A stretch of 64,000 bases of DNA from Methanothrix harundinacea 6Ac (GCF_000235565.1 NC_017527.1:1302001-1366000); one strand, 5' to 3'; positions 1-8,789 are shown, counted from the first letter of the stretch. Notes: generated by a model not told the origin, from the sequence alone. A program made the numbers and translations.

Positions 1-763
1 CCAGCTCCGAGGCCGCGGCGAGGCCGACGATCCCGGGGACGTTCTCGGTCCCTGACCTCATCCCCCGCTCGTGGCCGCCGCCGAAGACGATCGGCTCGAT
101 CGGCGTTTTTTTCCGGATGTAGAGGGCGCCGACCCCCTTGGGGCCGTGGAGCTTGTGGGATGAGATCGAGAGGAGGTCCACCCCCAGGTCGTCGACCTTC
201 GCCGGGATCTTGCCGACGGTCTGGACGGCGTCGGTGTGAAAGACGATCCCTCGATCGGAAGCCAGCTCCGCCGCCTCGGCGATCGGCTGGATCGTCCCGA
301 TCTCGTTATTTGCGTGCATGATGGAGATGAGGATCGTATCCTCCCGGATCGCCGCCTCCAGGGCCTCGACCTCCACCAGACCCTCCCGGTTCACCGGGAG
401 ATGAGTCACTTCGAACCCCTCCTCCTCCTCCTCCAGCTTCCTGCAGGGCTCGAGGACTGCGGGGTGCTCGATGGAGGTGGTGATGATGTGTCTTCCTCGG
501 TCTCGGTTCGCCAGGGCGGCGCCCCTTATCGCCAGGTTGTCCGACTCGGTCCCGCCGCTGGTGAAGTAGACCTCTCCCGCCTCGGCTCCGATGAGCCGCG
601 CCACCCGCTCTCGGGCCTCCTCCAGGGCGGCCCGGGCTGCTAGCCCCGGCTGGTGGAGGCTGGAGGCGTTGCCGAAGATCTCGACGAAGGCGGCATTCAT
701 CGCCTCGATCACCTCCGGGGCCATCGGGGTGGTGGCGGCGTGGTCCATGTAGATCCTCTTCAT
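1..763 (-). CDS. Cysteine desulfurase (NifS/IscS family), 5' part only
   Basis: The reverse strand reads as an open frame from an ATG at 763 to the window edge, so the C-terminal part is missing. The protein begins MKRIYMDHAATTPMAPEV, the standard start of NifS/IscS aminotransferase-fold enzymes. It contains the substrate-site stretch SGGTESDN, the segment MHANNEIGTIQP, and the PLP-lysine motif SSHKLHGPKG near residue 200. The family is pyridoxal-phosphate dependent and takes sulfur from L-cysteine for Fe-S clusters, thiolated tRNA and cofactors. The active-site cysteine loop lies beyond the edge, so NifS and IscS types cannot be told apart. Whether it feeds the sulfur-carrier genes near 57 kb is only a thought. 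Confidence 0.93.
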   Translation of the reverse strand, partial: MKRIYMDHAATTPMAPEVIEAMNAAFVEIFGNASSLHQPGLAARAALEEARERVARLIGAEAGEVYFTSGGTESDNLAIRGAALANRDRGRHIITTSIEHPAVLEPCRKLEEEEEGFEVTHLPVNREGLVEVEALEAAIREDTILISIMHANNEIGTIQPIAEAAELASDRGIVFHTDAVQTVGKIPAKVDDLGVDLLSISSHKLHGPKGVGALYIRKKTPIEPIVFGGGHERGMRSGTENVPGIVGLAAASEL

Positions 764-819
764 GGGAAAATCCGAGGAGCCCATAGGGTAAATAGGCGGC
801 GAGGGTTCGGGGCGGGAAA

Positions 820-890
820 TCCCATCGCCTTCTTCTTCAGCGGCCTCCTCGTCCTGCGGCCTCGTGATGGTGGAGGTCGGCGCGAGGCGG
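820..890 (+). pseudogene. Decayed 3' fragment of the small membrane-protein gene found intact at 5858
   Basis: The DNA from about 821 matches the 3' part of the membrane-protein gene at about 6017-6090. The first 35 bases differ at only one position, and both encode NPIAFFF followed by GLLVL. After that the fragment drifts and loses the reading frame. Compared with the intact copy, a stretch of about 50 bases holding the stop codon and the TATA box before the tRNA is missing. The fragment runs directly into a damaged tRNA-Pro copy. It is most simply the left arm of a duplication around the AT-rich island. Confidence 0.75.
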
Positions 891-962
891 GGGGCCATAG
901 GGTAGCCTGGTATCCCACAGATAGGGGGTCCTGCGACCGGCGATCAAATCGCAGTGGCACCA
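891..962 (+). pseudogene. Degenerate tRNA-Pro copy
   Basis: The 5' half (GGGGCCATAGGGTAGCC) is identical to the intact tRNA-Pro at 6144. One base is missing in the anticodon stem, the acceptor stem carries a G-A mismatch (TGGCACC instead of TGGCCCC), and the T-arm has changes (GATCAAATC for GTTCAAATC, plus a broken T-stem pair). No TATA box lies at the usual distance upstream, because the fragment of the preceding gene abuts it directly. It is therefore probably neither transcribed nor folded correctly. It marks the left border of the AT-rich island. Confidence 0.8.
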
Positions 963-1124
963 TCATTTTCTTATTGGTTAGCGTATTGAGGCTATAACAG
1001 CTGTTAGTGTACAGAAATATACCCTAGGATCTTAATTTAGAAGATGAAAATAAATCGAAATCTTATAAGGGGGCAGAACTTATAAATAACGATATAACAT
1101 TTGACGAATTGGGTGAGCATAAGA

Positions 1125-4100
1125 ATGAATGATCCACGGGGATCTTTATGGCGAAAATGGGATTTGCATGTCCATACCCCAGAATCATTAGTTCAAGGAT
1201 ATGGGGCAAATAATGACGAGACCTGGGAAAGATTCTTAACGGAGCTTGAAAGCCTCCCCCCTGAGTATAAGGTCATTGGAATAAATGATTACATCTTTAT
1301 AGATGGATACAAGCGAGTTATTAAGGCTAAATCAGATGGCAGACTAAAAAACATAGATTTAATTCTACCAGTAATAGAGCTTAGATTGGATAAATTTGGA
1401 GGTACTGATAGTAACTTAAGTAAAATTAATTTCCATATAATATTCTCTAACGAGGTTAATCCTGACATAATTCATGAACAATTTTTAAATGCAATAAAAC
1501 CAGGGTATCGTCTATCCCCCCAATATGAAGACATACAACAAGAATGGAGCGGACTCGTAACAAAAAATAGCTTAGAAGATTTAGGCAGATTAATAATTGA
1601 AAGTGTCCCACATGAGAAACGATCACAATACAGCCCTCCTCTGACGGAGGGATTTAATAATTTAAATTTTTCATATGATAAAATCCTAGATGCACTTAAA
1701 TCTCCATATTTTAAAGACAGATATCTTACTGCGGTAGGTAAAACAGAATGGGCAGATATCAAATGGAATGACCATTCTATTGCAGAAAAAAAGACGATAA
1801 TAAACGACTCCAATTTAGTGTTTATCTCTTCGGAGACTATTGAAGCATTTGATAAAGCTAAGCGCAATCTAACAACTTCAAAGGTAAACGATAGATTGCT
1901 TGATTGCAGTGATGCTCACTATTTCAATGACGCCTTGAGTAAAGACCGTATAGGAAAATGTTTTACCTGGATAAAAGCAGACACAACATTCGAAGGTTTA
2001 ATGCATGTGCTCAGTGAATGGGAACGCAGGGTTTACATAGGCGATATTCCTAATAAATTAAATCTAGTCAAGAATCATAGAACAAAGTATATAAAGGGCA
2101 TAAAAATAAACAAAAAAGCTAATTCACGACTAGATGAAATATGGTTTGAAAATTGTCAATTATCCTTCAATTTTGAATTGGTCGCAATAATCGGGAATAA
2201 AGGAATGGGTAAAAGCGCTTTAACAGATATGCTTGCATTGTTGGGAAATACATCGTCTAAAGATTTCAGTTTTTTAAATAAACAGAAATTCAGAGACCCT
2301 AAAAATAATAAATCGCTTGATTTTGAAGCTCAAATTATCTGGGAGTCTGGTGAAGAATCCTTAGCTAGATGTTTAGCAGAGGATGTACCAGAACATGAAG
2401 TGGAGTTGGTTAAATATATACCGCAGAAGTTTTTTGAAATGATCACCAATGAAAATGCAATTGAAGAAGGCAGTAAATTCGATAAAGAATTGAAAAAAGT
2501 TATATTTTCTCACGTAGATGAACCTAATAAGCTAGGTTGTGCTTCATTGGATGAGCTTATAGAGTATAGGACGGAAGAAATCAAAGATGTTATCAATAGT
2601 ATGCGATCTGAGTTGAAGGATATAAATGAGAAAATTATTAAACTGGAGTATTTAACTTCCGAGGATCATAAGCAAGATCTAGGAAAGCAACTTGAAACAA
2701 AAAAACAGGAGTTGAGTGTCCATGATAGTAGTAGACCTACAGAGATTGACAAGCCAATAGTAAGTCCATCAATAGAAGAAGCCTTTAAGGACTTGCGATC
2801 TGAAATCGAGACTCTAACCTCTAATATCACAGAAGCAAAGAGCCAGTTAAATAGGTCTGTAAAAATTTTAGCCTCAATTTCTAAAATCAAAGGTAAAATA
2901 GAGAATCTTAGGCGAATGTATGACAACTTTGTAATAGAGTCATCTGAAGAGTTCGACAAAATTGGCGTAAAGATGGAGTCAATTGCTAGATTAGATATAA
3001 ATGAATCGCTAATACAACAATACGAGAGAGAATATTCTAACAAGCAATCGCAATCGGAAGAATTAATAGATAGGTTGGAAAATAATAAAAAAGTGTCTGA
3101 AGAAAAGTTGTATTCGCTCCAATCCACATTAGATGAGGCAAACCGGAGTTATCAACATTATCTCGATGAAATTACAAATTGGGATCAATTACGAGAGGTA
3201 ATTATAGGTAGCCCCGATCAACATGAATCAATTGAATATTATAAAAATGCACTTAACGAATCTAGTACTACTCTTGTTGATGATTTAAGTAAAGCTAAAT
3301 TGGAGCGAAATAGTAAGGTTGAAGCCATTTTCTTGGAGATAAAAAAGCTTGTAAATATCTATATTGATCTTTATAAACCAGTTCAGGATTTTATAGATAA
3401 TCATGAATTAATAGATCGATATCAACTGAATTTCAATGTATCGATTATACAGCAAGGATTCATAGACGCCTTTTTATCACATATAAACCAAAGTGCAAAA
3501 GGCACTTTTCATGGGACGCAAGATGGTAGAGATAAATTAAAAGAAATTATAGATAAATATGATTTCAATAGTATCTCTAATGTTATGCAATTTATTGCCG
3601 AAATTCAAGAGAGTATTGAAATAGATAAAAGAGATTCCATAAATCGAGTCAAAATAGAATCTCAGCTAAGGAAAAGCTTCAAGAAACAAGATTTATATGA
3701 GTTTTTATATTCACTCAAATATCTTGAACCTAGGTATATACTGCAGTTAGGCGGAAAAGAGCTGCTCCAGCTATCTCCTGGTGAACGTGGTGTATTACTT
3801 CTAATTTTTTACCTATTAGTAGATAAGGATGATTGCCCACTAATTATTGATCAACCAGAGGATAATCTAGATAATCAATCTGTATATGAGCTTATAGCTC
3901 CATGCATATCGGAAGCTAGGCTAAGGCGGCAAGTATTTATAATCACACATAATCCTAATTTGGCAGTAGTCTGTGATGCAGAACAAGTTATTGCTGCATC
4001 TATCAATAAATTGGATAAAGAAAGAGTCGAATATGTATCAGGCGCAATAGAAAATCCATCTATAAATAAAAAAATTATCGATATTCTAGAGGGAACAAAA

Positions 4101-4136
4101 CCTGCATTCAAAAAACGCGAATCTAAATACTTTTGA
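1125..4136 (+). CDS. PHP-domain / SMC-like ATPase (TrlF-type), possible defence protein
   Basis: The protein has about 1003 residues. The N-terminus carries a PHP-type metal-dependent phosphoesterase motif (KWDLHVHTPES). A Walker A (IIGNKGMGKSA) follows near residue 357, then a long charged region with coiled-coil character at about 470-700. The C-terminus has an SMC/Rad50-like signature (LSPGERGVLLL, about 883), Walker B with IIDQPEDNLD (about 905) and a switch histidine in ITHNPN (about 939). This order matches TrlF-family AAA-like ATPases, often found on mobile DNA; a nuclease or defence role is inferred. The frame opens at a TTG at 1101, but ATG 1125 is preferred because GGGTGAG lies 7 bases upstream. 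A TTATAAAT box sits near 1080. The gene is strongly AT-rich compared with the core genome, a sign of transfer. The neighbouring membrane-protein gene is convergent, so the two are not an operon. Confidence 0.85.
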   Translation: MNDPRGSLWRKWDLHVHTPESLVQGYGANNDETWERFLTELESLPPEYKVIGINDYIFIDGYKRVIKAKSDGRLKNIDLILPVIELRLDKFGGTDSNLSKINFHIIFSNEVNPDIIHEQFLNAIKPGYRLSPQYEDIQQEWSGLVTKNSLEDLGRLIIESVPHEKRSQYSPPLTEGFNNLNFSYDKILDALKSPYFKDRYLTAVGKTEWADIKWNDHSIAEKKTIINDSNLVFISSETIEAFDKAKRNLTTSKVNDRLLDCSDAHYFNDALSKDRIGKCFTWIKADTTFEGLMHVLSEWERRVYIGDIPNKLNLVKNHRTKYIKGIKINKKANSRLDEIWFENCQLSFNFELVAIIGNKGMGKSALTDMLALLGNTSSKDFSFLNKQKFRDPKNNKSLDFEAQIIWESGEESLARCLAEDVPEHEVELVKYIPQKFFEMITNENAIEEGSKFDKELKKVIFSHVDEPNKLGCASLDELIEYRTEEIKDVINSMRSELKDINEKIIKLEYLTSEDHKQDLGKQLETKKQELSVHDSSRPTEIDKPIVSPSIEEAFKDLRSEIETLTSNITEAKSQLNRSVKILASISKIKGKIENLRRMYDNFVIESSEEFDKIGVKMESIARLDINESLIQQYEREYSNKQSQSEELIDRLENNKKVSEEKLYSLQSTLDEANRSYQHYLDEITNWDQLREVIIGSPDQHESIEYYKNALNESSTTLVDDLSKAKLERNSKVEAIFLEIKKLVNIYIDLYKPVQDFIDNHELIDRYQLNFNVSIIQQGFIDAFLSHINQSAKGTFHGTQDGRDKLKEIIDKYDFNSISNVMQFIAEIQESIEIDKRDSINRVKIESQLRKSFKKQDLYEFLYSLKYLEPRYILQLGGKELLQLSPGERGVLLLIFYLLVDKDDCPLIIDQPEDNLDNQSVYELIAPCISEARLRRQVFIITHNPNLAVVCDAEQVIAASINKLDKERVEYVSGAIENPSINKKIIDILEGTKPAFKKRESKYF

Positions 4137-4257
4137 ATTTTAATGATCCTTTGATATCAATAATTTCCGGCTACACCTTCTCATTAATTCTACTCCCACC
4201 TCGCCATGGACGTGGACAGGCTATCCGGAAAAGGATTCGAGACCGCTAAGAAGCGTG

Positions 4258-5040
4258 TCATTTAAGAATGTTGACTATTTTCTTAATTATGCTAACAACA
4301 CCCCAATTGAAGATAACTGAGATTATGAATAAAATATATTTTGGTAGTTGAATTGTTATCATTTCATTAACGCCAGGATTAGGCAATTCAATAAATATAA
4401 GTGAACCGATGGAAACAAATGTGAATACAAATCCTGAGAAAGTATTTAAGAATGCTAAATTGGCAAGAATAAATACTTTAATTTTTCCAGCGAGCCATGC
4501 TCCTGCGATAGCTATTAATATATCTTCTTTATATTTTGCTAAAATAGCTAATATTATAAACGCGAAAATAAGGATTGCCAATATACTCAAGATCAAACCG
4601 AAATATAAATAAATATAATAAATAATAAATATTAAACCAATAACGATCCCTGCAACGCCTGCTGCCGATAATGCTATTATAGTGATTACAAAAATTATTT
4701 CTATTGACTGTTTTATCTTTTCAGTAAGATATTCGCCTAAATACTTTATTAAAATATCTATTCTATATTGTATCAATATAGCGGCTATAATTAATGGAAT
4801 TATAATAAAAAGTACTAAGCTCCTCCATAAACCTAACCAAGATAAGAGAAGATATGTGAAGTAAATAATTTCTAAGATGCCAATTACAATAATAATCACT
4901 ATAAAAAATTGTTTTAAATAATAAATTGAAGTTGCACGTAACTTCATCTCAAAAAATATCCCTGCTAGTATAAAAAGTGACAGACTAAGAAGAAGGGCAA
5001 ACATCCAATAAGATCCATCGTAACCCATCAGCTGCCACAT
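4258..5040 (-). CDS. Multi-pass membrane protein of unknown function
   Basis: The 260-residue product is made almost entirely of hydrophobic stretches rich in Ile and Leu, enough for about seven to eight transmembrane helices, with short basic loops such as KYLGEYLTEKIKQ. I do not recognise a family. The gene is AT-rich like the convergent PHP-ATPase gene and lies on the same island. The ATG at 5040 has no clear Shine-Dalgarno upstream, which would fit a leaderless or weakly initiated message. A membrane effector coupled to the ATPase is conceivable, but nothing in the sequence shows it. Confidence 0.75.
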   Translation of the reverse strand: MWQLMGYDGSYWMFALLLSLSLFILAGIFFEMKLRATSIYYLKQFFIVIIIVIGILEIIYFTYLLLSWLGLWRSLVLFIIIPLIIAAILIQYRIDILIKYLGEYLTEKIKQSIEIIFVITIIALSAAGVAGIVIGLIFIIYYIYLYFGLILSILAILIFAFIILAILAKYKEDILIAIAGAWLAGKIKVFILANLAFLNTFSGFVFTFVSIGSLIFIELPNPGVNEMITIQLPKYILFIISVIFNWGVVSIIKKIVNILK

Positions 5041-5417
5041 ATAGACAGGAAAGAACTACCTGGTTAAAAAACGTTGCTGTTTGCTTCTGTGGATTCGATG
5101 AAGCATTATAAATGTAAGGAGACGTAATCACGTGTCGCGAATATTCCAACTAAACACCCTTTTAGCTTTGTCTAATAGGAGTCTAAAGATATTACCCTTA
5201 TCTTCAGCTTAGGCATCCGAGTCGTGTGGATCACGACATGATGGTACTTCATCGTTATCCTTTCACTTAATCTTCCGTTCAATGGAATCGCGATTGTTCT
5301 ATGCCATCAAAGTTAGAGAACGTTCCTCGGTAAGCCATGTAATCTATCTTAGAATTGCAAAAGAACAACTTGCGCCCCCGAAAGGATGTCTCGGTGGTGA
5401 CCATCATCGGATTAAAG
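5041..5417. other. AT-rich gap without a recognisable gene
   Basis: This stretch carries the promoter region of the membrane-protein gene on the reverse strand and the right-hand side of the island. The forward-strand frames here have no family resemblance and mostly run on into the decayed radical SAM remnant. Composition changes from AT-rich to GC-rich near 5430, which I take as the right border of the island. Confidence 0.5.
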
Positions 5418-5693
5418 CTATTTACAAGCAAAAGCGCGGGAAATTCTCGTATCAAGTCTCCCTACTCTCCTCGGCACCAGGCACCTCGGCCCGTCGCCGA
5501 TCAGATCCTCCCGCCCGGCTATGCGGAGCCCCTCCCGGACCAGCCCCCAGTTCCTCCTATCTCGGTACTGGAGGAGCGCCCGCTGGATCTCCTTCTCCCG
5601 CCCCCTCGGTACGTTGACGGGCTTTTCTTAGAAGGAATCGAGGCCGGTGTGGTACATGCACGAGGAGACGGTTTGGCCGGGCCAGGGTCGCGA
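5418..5693 (-). pseudogene. C-terminal remnant of a YgiQ-type (UPF0313) radical SAM protein
   Basis: Translating the reverse strand gives TVSSCMYHTGLDSF, a TAA stop at 5628-5630, then KPVNVPRGREKEIQRALL, RRNWGLVREGL, AGREDLIG and GPRCLVP, ending at TAG 5418. These blocks follow the order of the C-terminal region of YgiQ-family radical SAM proteins (CMYHTGLDP, PV-VP, QRAL-QY, LVREAL, GREDLIG, CLVP). The in-frame stop and the absence of the radical SAM core show a dead fragment. It sits exactly between the AT-rich island and the duplicated tRNA-Pro region, so it may have been cut when the island arrived. Confidence 0.7.
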
Positions 5694-5857
5694 AGGGGGA
5701 TAATTTCCGGGCCTGACTCCCTGGGCGGTCGGGCTTTCATGGGGAGGGGTGGGGAGGCCGATCGTTCGGGGATCCGGGACCGTGAGGTGGAGGGATATGG
5801 CGGCTACGAAGGGCGTCGACGAGAACTTATAAGTAAGCGGCCGCCCGATCTTCGGCC

Positions 5858-6106
5858 ATGTTAGCCTACAACCCGCTGATCATGGCGGGGATCGTCCTCA
5901 TCACCGTCGGGATCCTCTACACCCTGGTATCGGCCCGGGCGGGGGTCGTCCTGGCAGGCCTGGGGACGGTGGCGGCAGGGGTCTTCCTCTTCACCATCGT
6001 CCCAAACCCCCTGAACCCCATCGCCTTCTTCTTCAACGGCCTCCTCGTCCTATGCGGGCTCTGGATGGTGGCCGTCGGCGCTAGAGGCGACGGCGTGGAG
6101 CGATAA
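5858..6106 (+). CDS. Small membrane protein (82 aa), unknown function
   Basis: The product has two to three hydrophobic segments (about residues 6-24, 27-45 and 52-73) and a short charged tail (GARGDGVER). No known family comes to mind. A TATA-like ACTTATAAGTAA lies near 5825, about 30 bases upstream of the ATG, so the message is probably almost leaderless. The gene is followed at once by the tRNA-Pro gene, and its 3' part exists as a decayed copy at 820-890. Confidence 0.65.
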   Translation: MLAYNPLIMAGIVLITVGILYTLVSARAGVVLAGLGTVAAGVFLFTIVPNPLNPIAFFFNGLLVLCGLWMVAVGARGDGVER

Positions 6107-6108
6107 CC

Positions 6109-6116
6109 TTTATATG
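6109..6116 (+). promoter_or_regulatory. TATA box of tRNA-Pro
   Basis: TTTATATG lies directly after the stop codon of the membrane-protein gene and is centred about 32 bases before the first base of the tRNA, the usual archaeal spacing. The decayed tRNA copy at 891 lacks this element. Confidence 0.65.
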
Positions 6117-6143
6117 GGTGGTATGCGTCCACCAATCCGCAGC

Positions 6144-6216
6144 GGGGCCATAGGGTAGCCTGGTATCCTACAGGACTGGGGGTCCTGTGACCGGCGTTCA
6201 AATCGCCGTGGCCCCA
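6144..6216 (+). tRNA. tRNA-Pro (anticodon GGG)
   Basis: The 73 bases fold as a standard tRNA. The acceptor stem is GGGGCCA with TGGCCCC. The anticodon stem is CAGGA with TCCTG around the loop CTGGGGG, and the T-arm is CGGCG-TTCAAAT-CGCCG. The discriminator base is A and CCA is not encoded. Anticodon GGG reads CCC/CCU proline codons. No intron is present. Confidence 0.93.
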
Positions 6217-6517
6217 CATTTCGCGTTTTCCATCCCGCGTTTCAGGGCTTCTTCATCTTCATTGGTAACGCTGCCTGAATATCTTTTCGATTCGACCGAT
6301 CTCCAGCTATTCCAGGGAGTCTGACGGATCTTCCCTCTGCCGAAGGCCCGCCAAGAATGGCCGATGCCAGGCCTCACGGATCTCTCACCCTTTCACTTTC
6401 ATATTCTTGCCACCGCTTCCCTAATACCCTATTTCATATCAATTTAACCAATAGTGATAAATAGAGCCTATTTATTCTATCTTCGTAGGACTAAATCATA
6501 AATCTGGAGGTATAAAA
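6217..6517 (+). other. Intergenic region with promoter of the binding-protein gene
   Basis: No coding frame is convincing here. The last 100 bases turn AT-rich and include the TATA-like GATAAATAG near 6457 and TTTATTCTA near 6470. A good ribosome-binding site (TGGAGG, 6505-6510) lies 7 bases before the ATG at 6518. Confidence 0.5.
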
Positions 6518-7807
6518 ATGAGAGAAATATCCAAAAGAATGAGAAAAATCGCAAAATCGCCGTTTCTCCTTTTATTGGCGATGGCGATCTTCTCCGCGAT
6601 GGTGCCGGCCTTCGGCTATGAGGTGGTGGTCCCAGGGGACGGGGACGGCGACCTGATCGTCTCGGACGGGGAGCTGGAGGCGGCCCAGGCCGCCCTCGCC
6701 GCCGGCGAGATCACCGACGAAGAGCTGGCGGAGATCGAGCACATCCACGAGAACTATCCGAGGACCGTCGTCGACACCGAGGGCCGGGAGGTCGTCTTCT
6801 ACAAGCCCGTCGAGCGGATCATCACCCGGGAGCCCGACACCTGCCGTATAGTCATAGCCCTGGGAGAAGGCGAGAAGGTCGTCGCCTCGGAGCAGGCGGT
6901 GAAGTCCTGCCTCTGCCCCACCACCTTCGAGACCTTCGAAGAGGGGTGCCTTGAATGCTACAGTTCCATCCTCGGCGGAAGGCTCGCAGACCTCCCCGAG
7001 ACGAGCACCCGCTACGACATCTACTACGAGCTGATCGCCTCCCTCAACCCCGACGTCATCATCACCTCGGGCGCCACCAACGTTCCGGACTTCGAGAGCA
7101 AAATCGGCTGTCCCGTGGTGGTCGCCGGAGGGGACGGCTGGAACTACACCCGGGATGACGGCCTCTACGGCATGATCGAGGTGATAGGCGACGTCCTGGA
7201 GAGGGAGGACGAGGCGGAGGAGCTGATCGGCTTCGTCGAGTCCAAGATCGAGATGGTAAGATCTGTCTCCGACGGCATCCCCGAGGACGAGAAGCCGCTG
7301 GTATACTTCGCCCCCCGGGGCGCGAAGCTCGGCTTCTACGACCCGAAAGAGGGGCGGGACTTCACCAGGACCTTCACATCCTATGACCCCCTGGATATCG
7401 CCGGCGGAAGGAACGTCGCCGAGGGGGCCGAAGGCTACGAGATAAACGTCGCCGTCGAGCAGATCATCGCCTGGAACCCCGACTACATCTTCGTCGCCTG
7501 CAGCACCCCAGAGGACGCCGAGGTGATCGACTGGATCAAGAGCTCACCAGACCTGCAGTCGATAGCCGCGGTCCAGAACGGGAACGTCTACAACTGCTTC
7601 TACCCCCACTGCCGGGGAAGGCCCGCCGATAGAAGCCTCATCAACATGATCTACCTGGCGAAGGTCCTCCACCCCGAGAAGTTCCAGGATGTGGACCTGG
7701 AGGCTGAGGGGAACGAGATCTTCAAGGCCTTCCTGGGGGTCGACGGCGTCTTCACCGAGTACGCCGACTACCTGGTCTGGCCGAGGGAGGAGCTGAAGAC
7801 CGAGTAG
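6518..7807 (+). CDS. Exported metal-complex/corrinoid-type ABC substrate-binding protein (FepB/BtuF-like)
   Basis: The 429-residue protein starts with a basic n-region and a hydrophobic signal segment ending near AFGYE. A calcium-loop-like stretch (DGDGDLIVSDGE, about residues 42-53) follows. From about residue 85 the TroA-type fold begins with YPRTVVDTEGREVVF and PVERIITREP, with LNPDVIITSG and WNPDYIFVAC further on. An insertion with four cysteines (CLC at about 130 and CLEC at about 145) is unusual and might bind metal. The family delivers iron chelates, haem or cobalamin to a membrane permease. The matching permease and ATPase lie at 9590-11565, separated by two unrelated-looking genes. 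The substrate cannot be told from sequence. Confidence 0.88.
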   Translation: MREISKRMRKIAKSPFLLLLAMAIFSAMVPAFGYEVVVPGDGDGDLIVSDGELEAAQAALAAGEITDEELAEIEHIHENYPRTVVDTEGREVVFYKPVERIITREPDTCRIVIALGEGEKVVASEQAVKSCLCPTTFETFEEGCLECYSSILGGRLADLPETSTRYDIYYELIASLNPDVIITSGATNVPDFESKIGCPVVVAGGDGWNYTRDDGLYGMIEVIGDVLEREDEAEELIGFVESKIEMVRSVSDGIPEDEKPLVYFAPRGAKLGFYDPKEGRDFTRTFTSYDPLDIAGGRNVAEGAEGYEINVAVEQIIAWNPDYIFVACSTPEDAEVIDWIKSSPDLQSIAAVQNGNVYNCFYPHCRGRPADRSLINMIYLAKVLHPEKFQDVDLEAEGNEIFKAFLGVDGVFTEYADYLVWPREELKTE

Positions 7808-7883
7808 ACCGATCCTGGATGGAGGGTGGGGAAGAGATCGCCCTTCATCCTTTTTATATATTAAAATTAATGGAGGGAAGGCG

Positions 7884-8735
7884 CTGACCGGATTCATAAA
7901 CTGGAATGAGCTTCGAAAGGCGATCATCTCCGAGGGGCGAAGGGGAAAGGGGCGCGAAAGCTCCGAAGAGATGTGGGATAAGAGGGCAGAAGAGTTCGAC
8001 AGGTCTACGAAGGAGAGGAGCCATCGGACGGAGAGGCAGGTGGCAAGCCTCCAGCTCGATCCGGACTGCACCGTCCTGGACGTCGGCGCTGGCACCGGCC
8101 GCCTCTCGGTCCCCATCGCCAAGATGGTGAAAAAGGTTACGGCCGTCGATCAATCGAGAGGGATGCTCAATTATCTCGAAGAGAACATGGCCGAGGAGGG
8201 GCTCTCCAACTACCGGTGCATCCAGAAGAGGTGGGAGGACGTCCGGCTCGGAGAAGACATCGAGGCTCACGACGTCGTCATAGCGTCTCACTCCCTGGGG
8301 ATGTTCGACCTCCAGGAGGCGTTGGCGAAGATGGATGCTGCAGCGAAGAGGCGAGTTTACATCTTCACCGCTGCCGGCAAGTGGTTCTTCGATGACTTCG
8401 AGGAGGAGCTCTGGGAGCGGATCTACGATAGGCCGCCGAGGCGAGGGCGAGGCGGAGGCTTTCGGTCAGATTACATGATCCTCTACAACATCCTCCACGA
8501 CATGGGGATCTACGCCAACGTCGAGATAAGAGACGCAGAGCACGTCCAGCGGTACGAAAGCCTCGACGAGGCGGTCGAGCGGTGGAAGCTGAGTAGGGAG
8601 ATCCCCGAGGAGAGCGAGCCACTTCTGAGGGAGTACCTCGCCAAAAATCTCGAAAGCGAAAACGGCGGAGGTCTGACATTCAGGCGGAGGACGAAGGGCG
8701 CCATGATATGGTGGTCCAAGTCGGAAAGCTCGTGA
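7884..8735 (+). CDS. Class I SAM-dependent methyltransferase
   Basis: Motif I is VLDVGAGTGRLS, followed by VTAVDQSRGML and VVIASHSLGM. The frame is closely related to the reverse-strand gene at 15666 (shared QKRWEDV, DVVIAS-SLGM and LYN-LY/H-MGIY). The first ATG in the frame is at 7971, but the upstream frame encodes INWNELRKA, which aligns with IDWNEVWND in the paralog, so translation most likely starts earlier. The best candidate is CTG at 7884, six bases after a clear GGAGGG. If CTG is not used, the product is 29 residues shorter. The target is unknown. Its place between the parts of a metal-complex importer suggests, but does not prove, a role in metabolising the imported ligand. Confidence 0.82.
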   Translation: MTGFINWNELRKAIISEGRRGKGRESSEEMWDKRAEEFDRSTKERSHRTERQVASLQLDPDCTVLDVGAGTGRLSVPIAKMVKKVTAVDQSRGMLNYLEENMAEEGLSNYRCIQKRWEDVRLGEDIEAHDVVIASHSLGMFDLQEALAKMDAAAKRRVYIFTAAGKWFFDDFEEELWERIYDRPPRRGRGGGFRSDYMILYNILHDMGIYANVEIRDAEHVQRYESLDEAVERWKLSREIPEESEPLLREYLAKNLESENGGGLTFRRRTKGAMIWWSKSESS

Positions 8736-8789
8736 TGCGTTGAAATTTATTGATATCAAGCGAGACGAAAATCCAGGGGGACAAAAAAA

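Noticed and set aside
781-790. Short CCATAGGGTA match to the tRNA-Pro 5' end, just before the decayed copy
   Set aside because: Only ten bases and no further similarity; chance cannot be excluded.
5282-5864. Forward frames between the island and the small membrane gene
   Set aside because: They are antisense to the YgiQ remnant, whose blocks follow the known family order.
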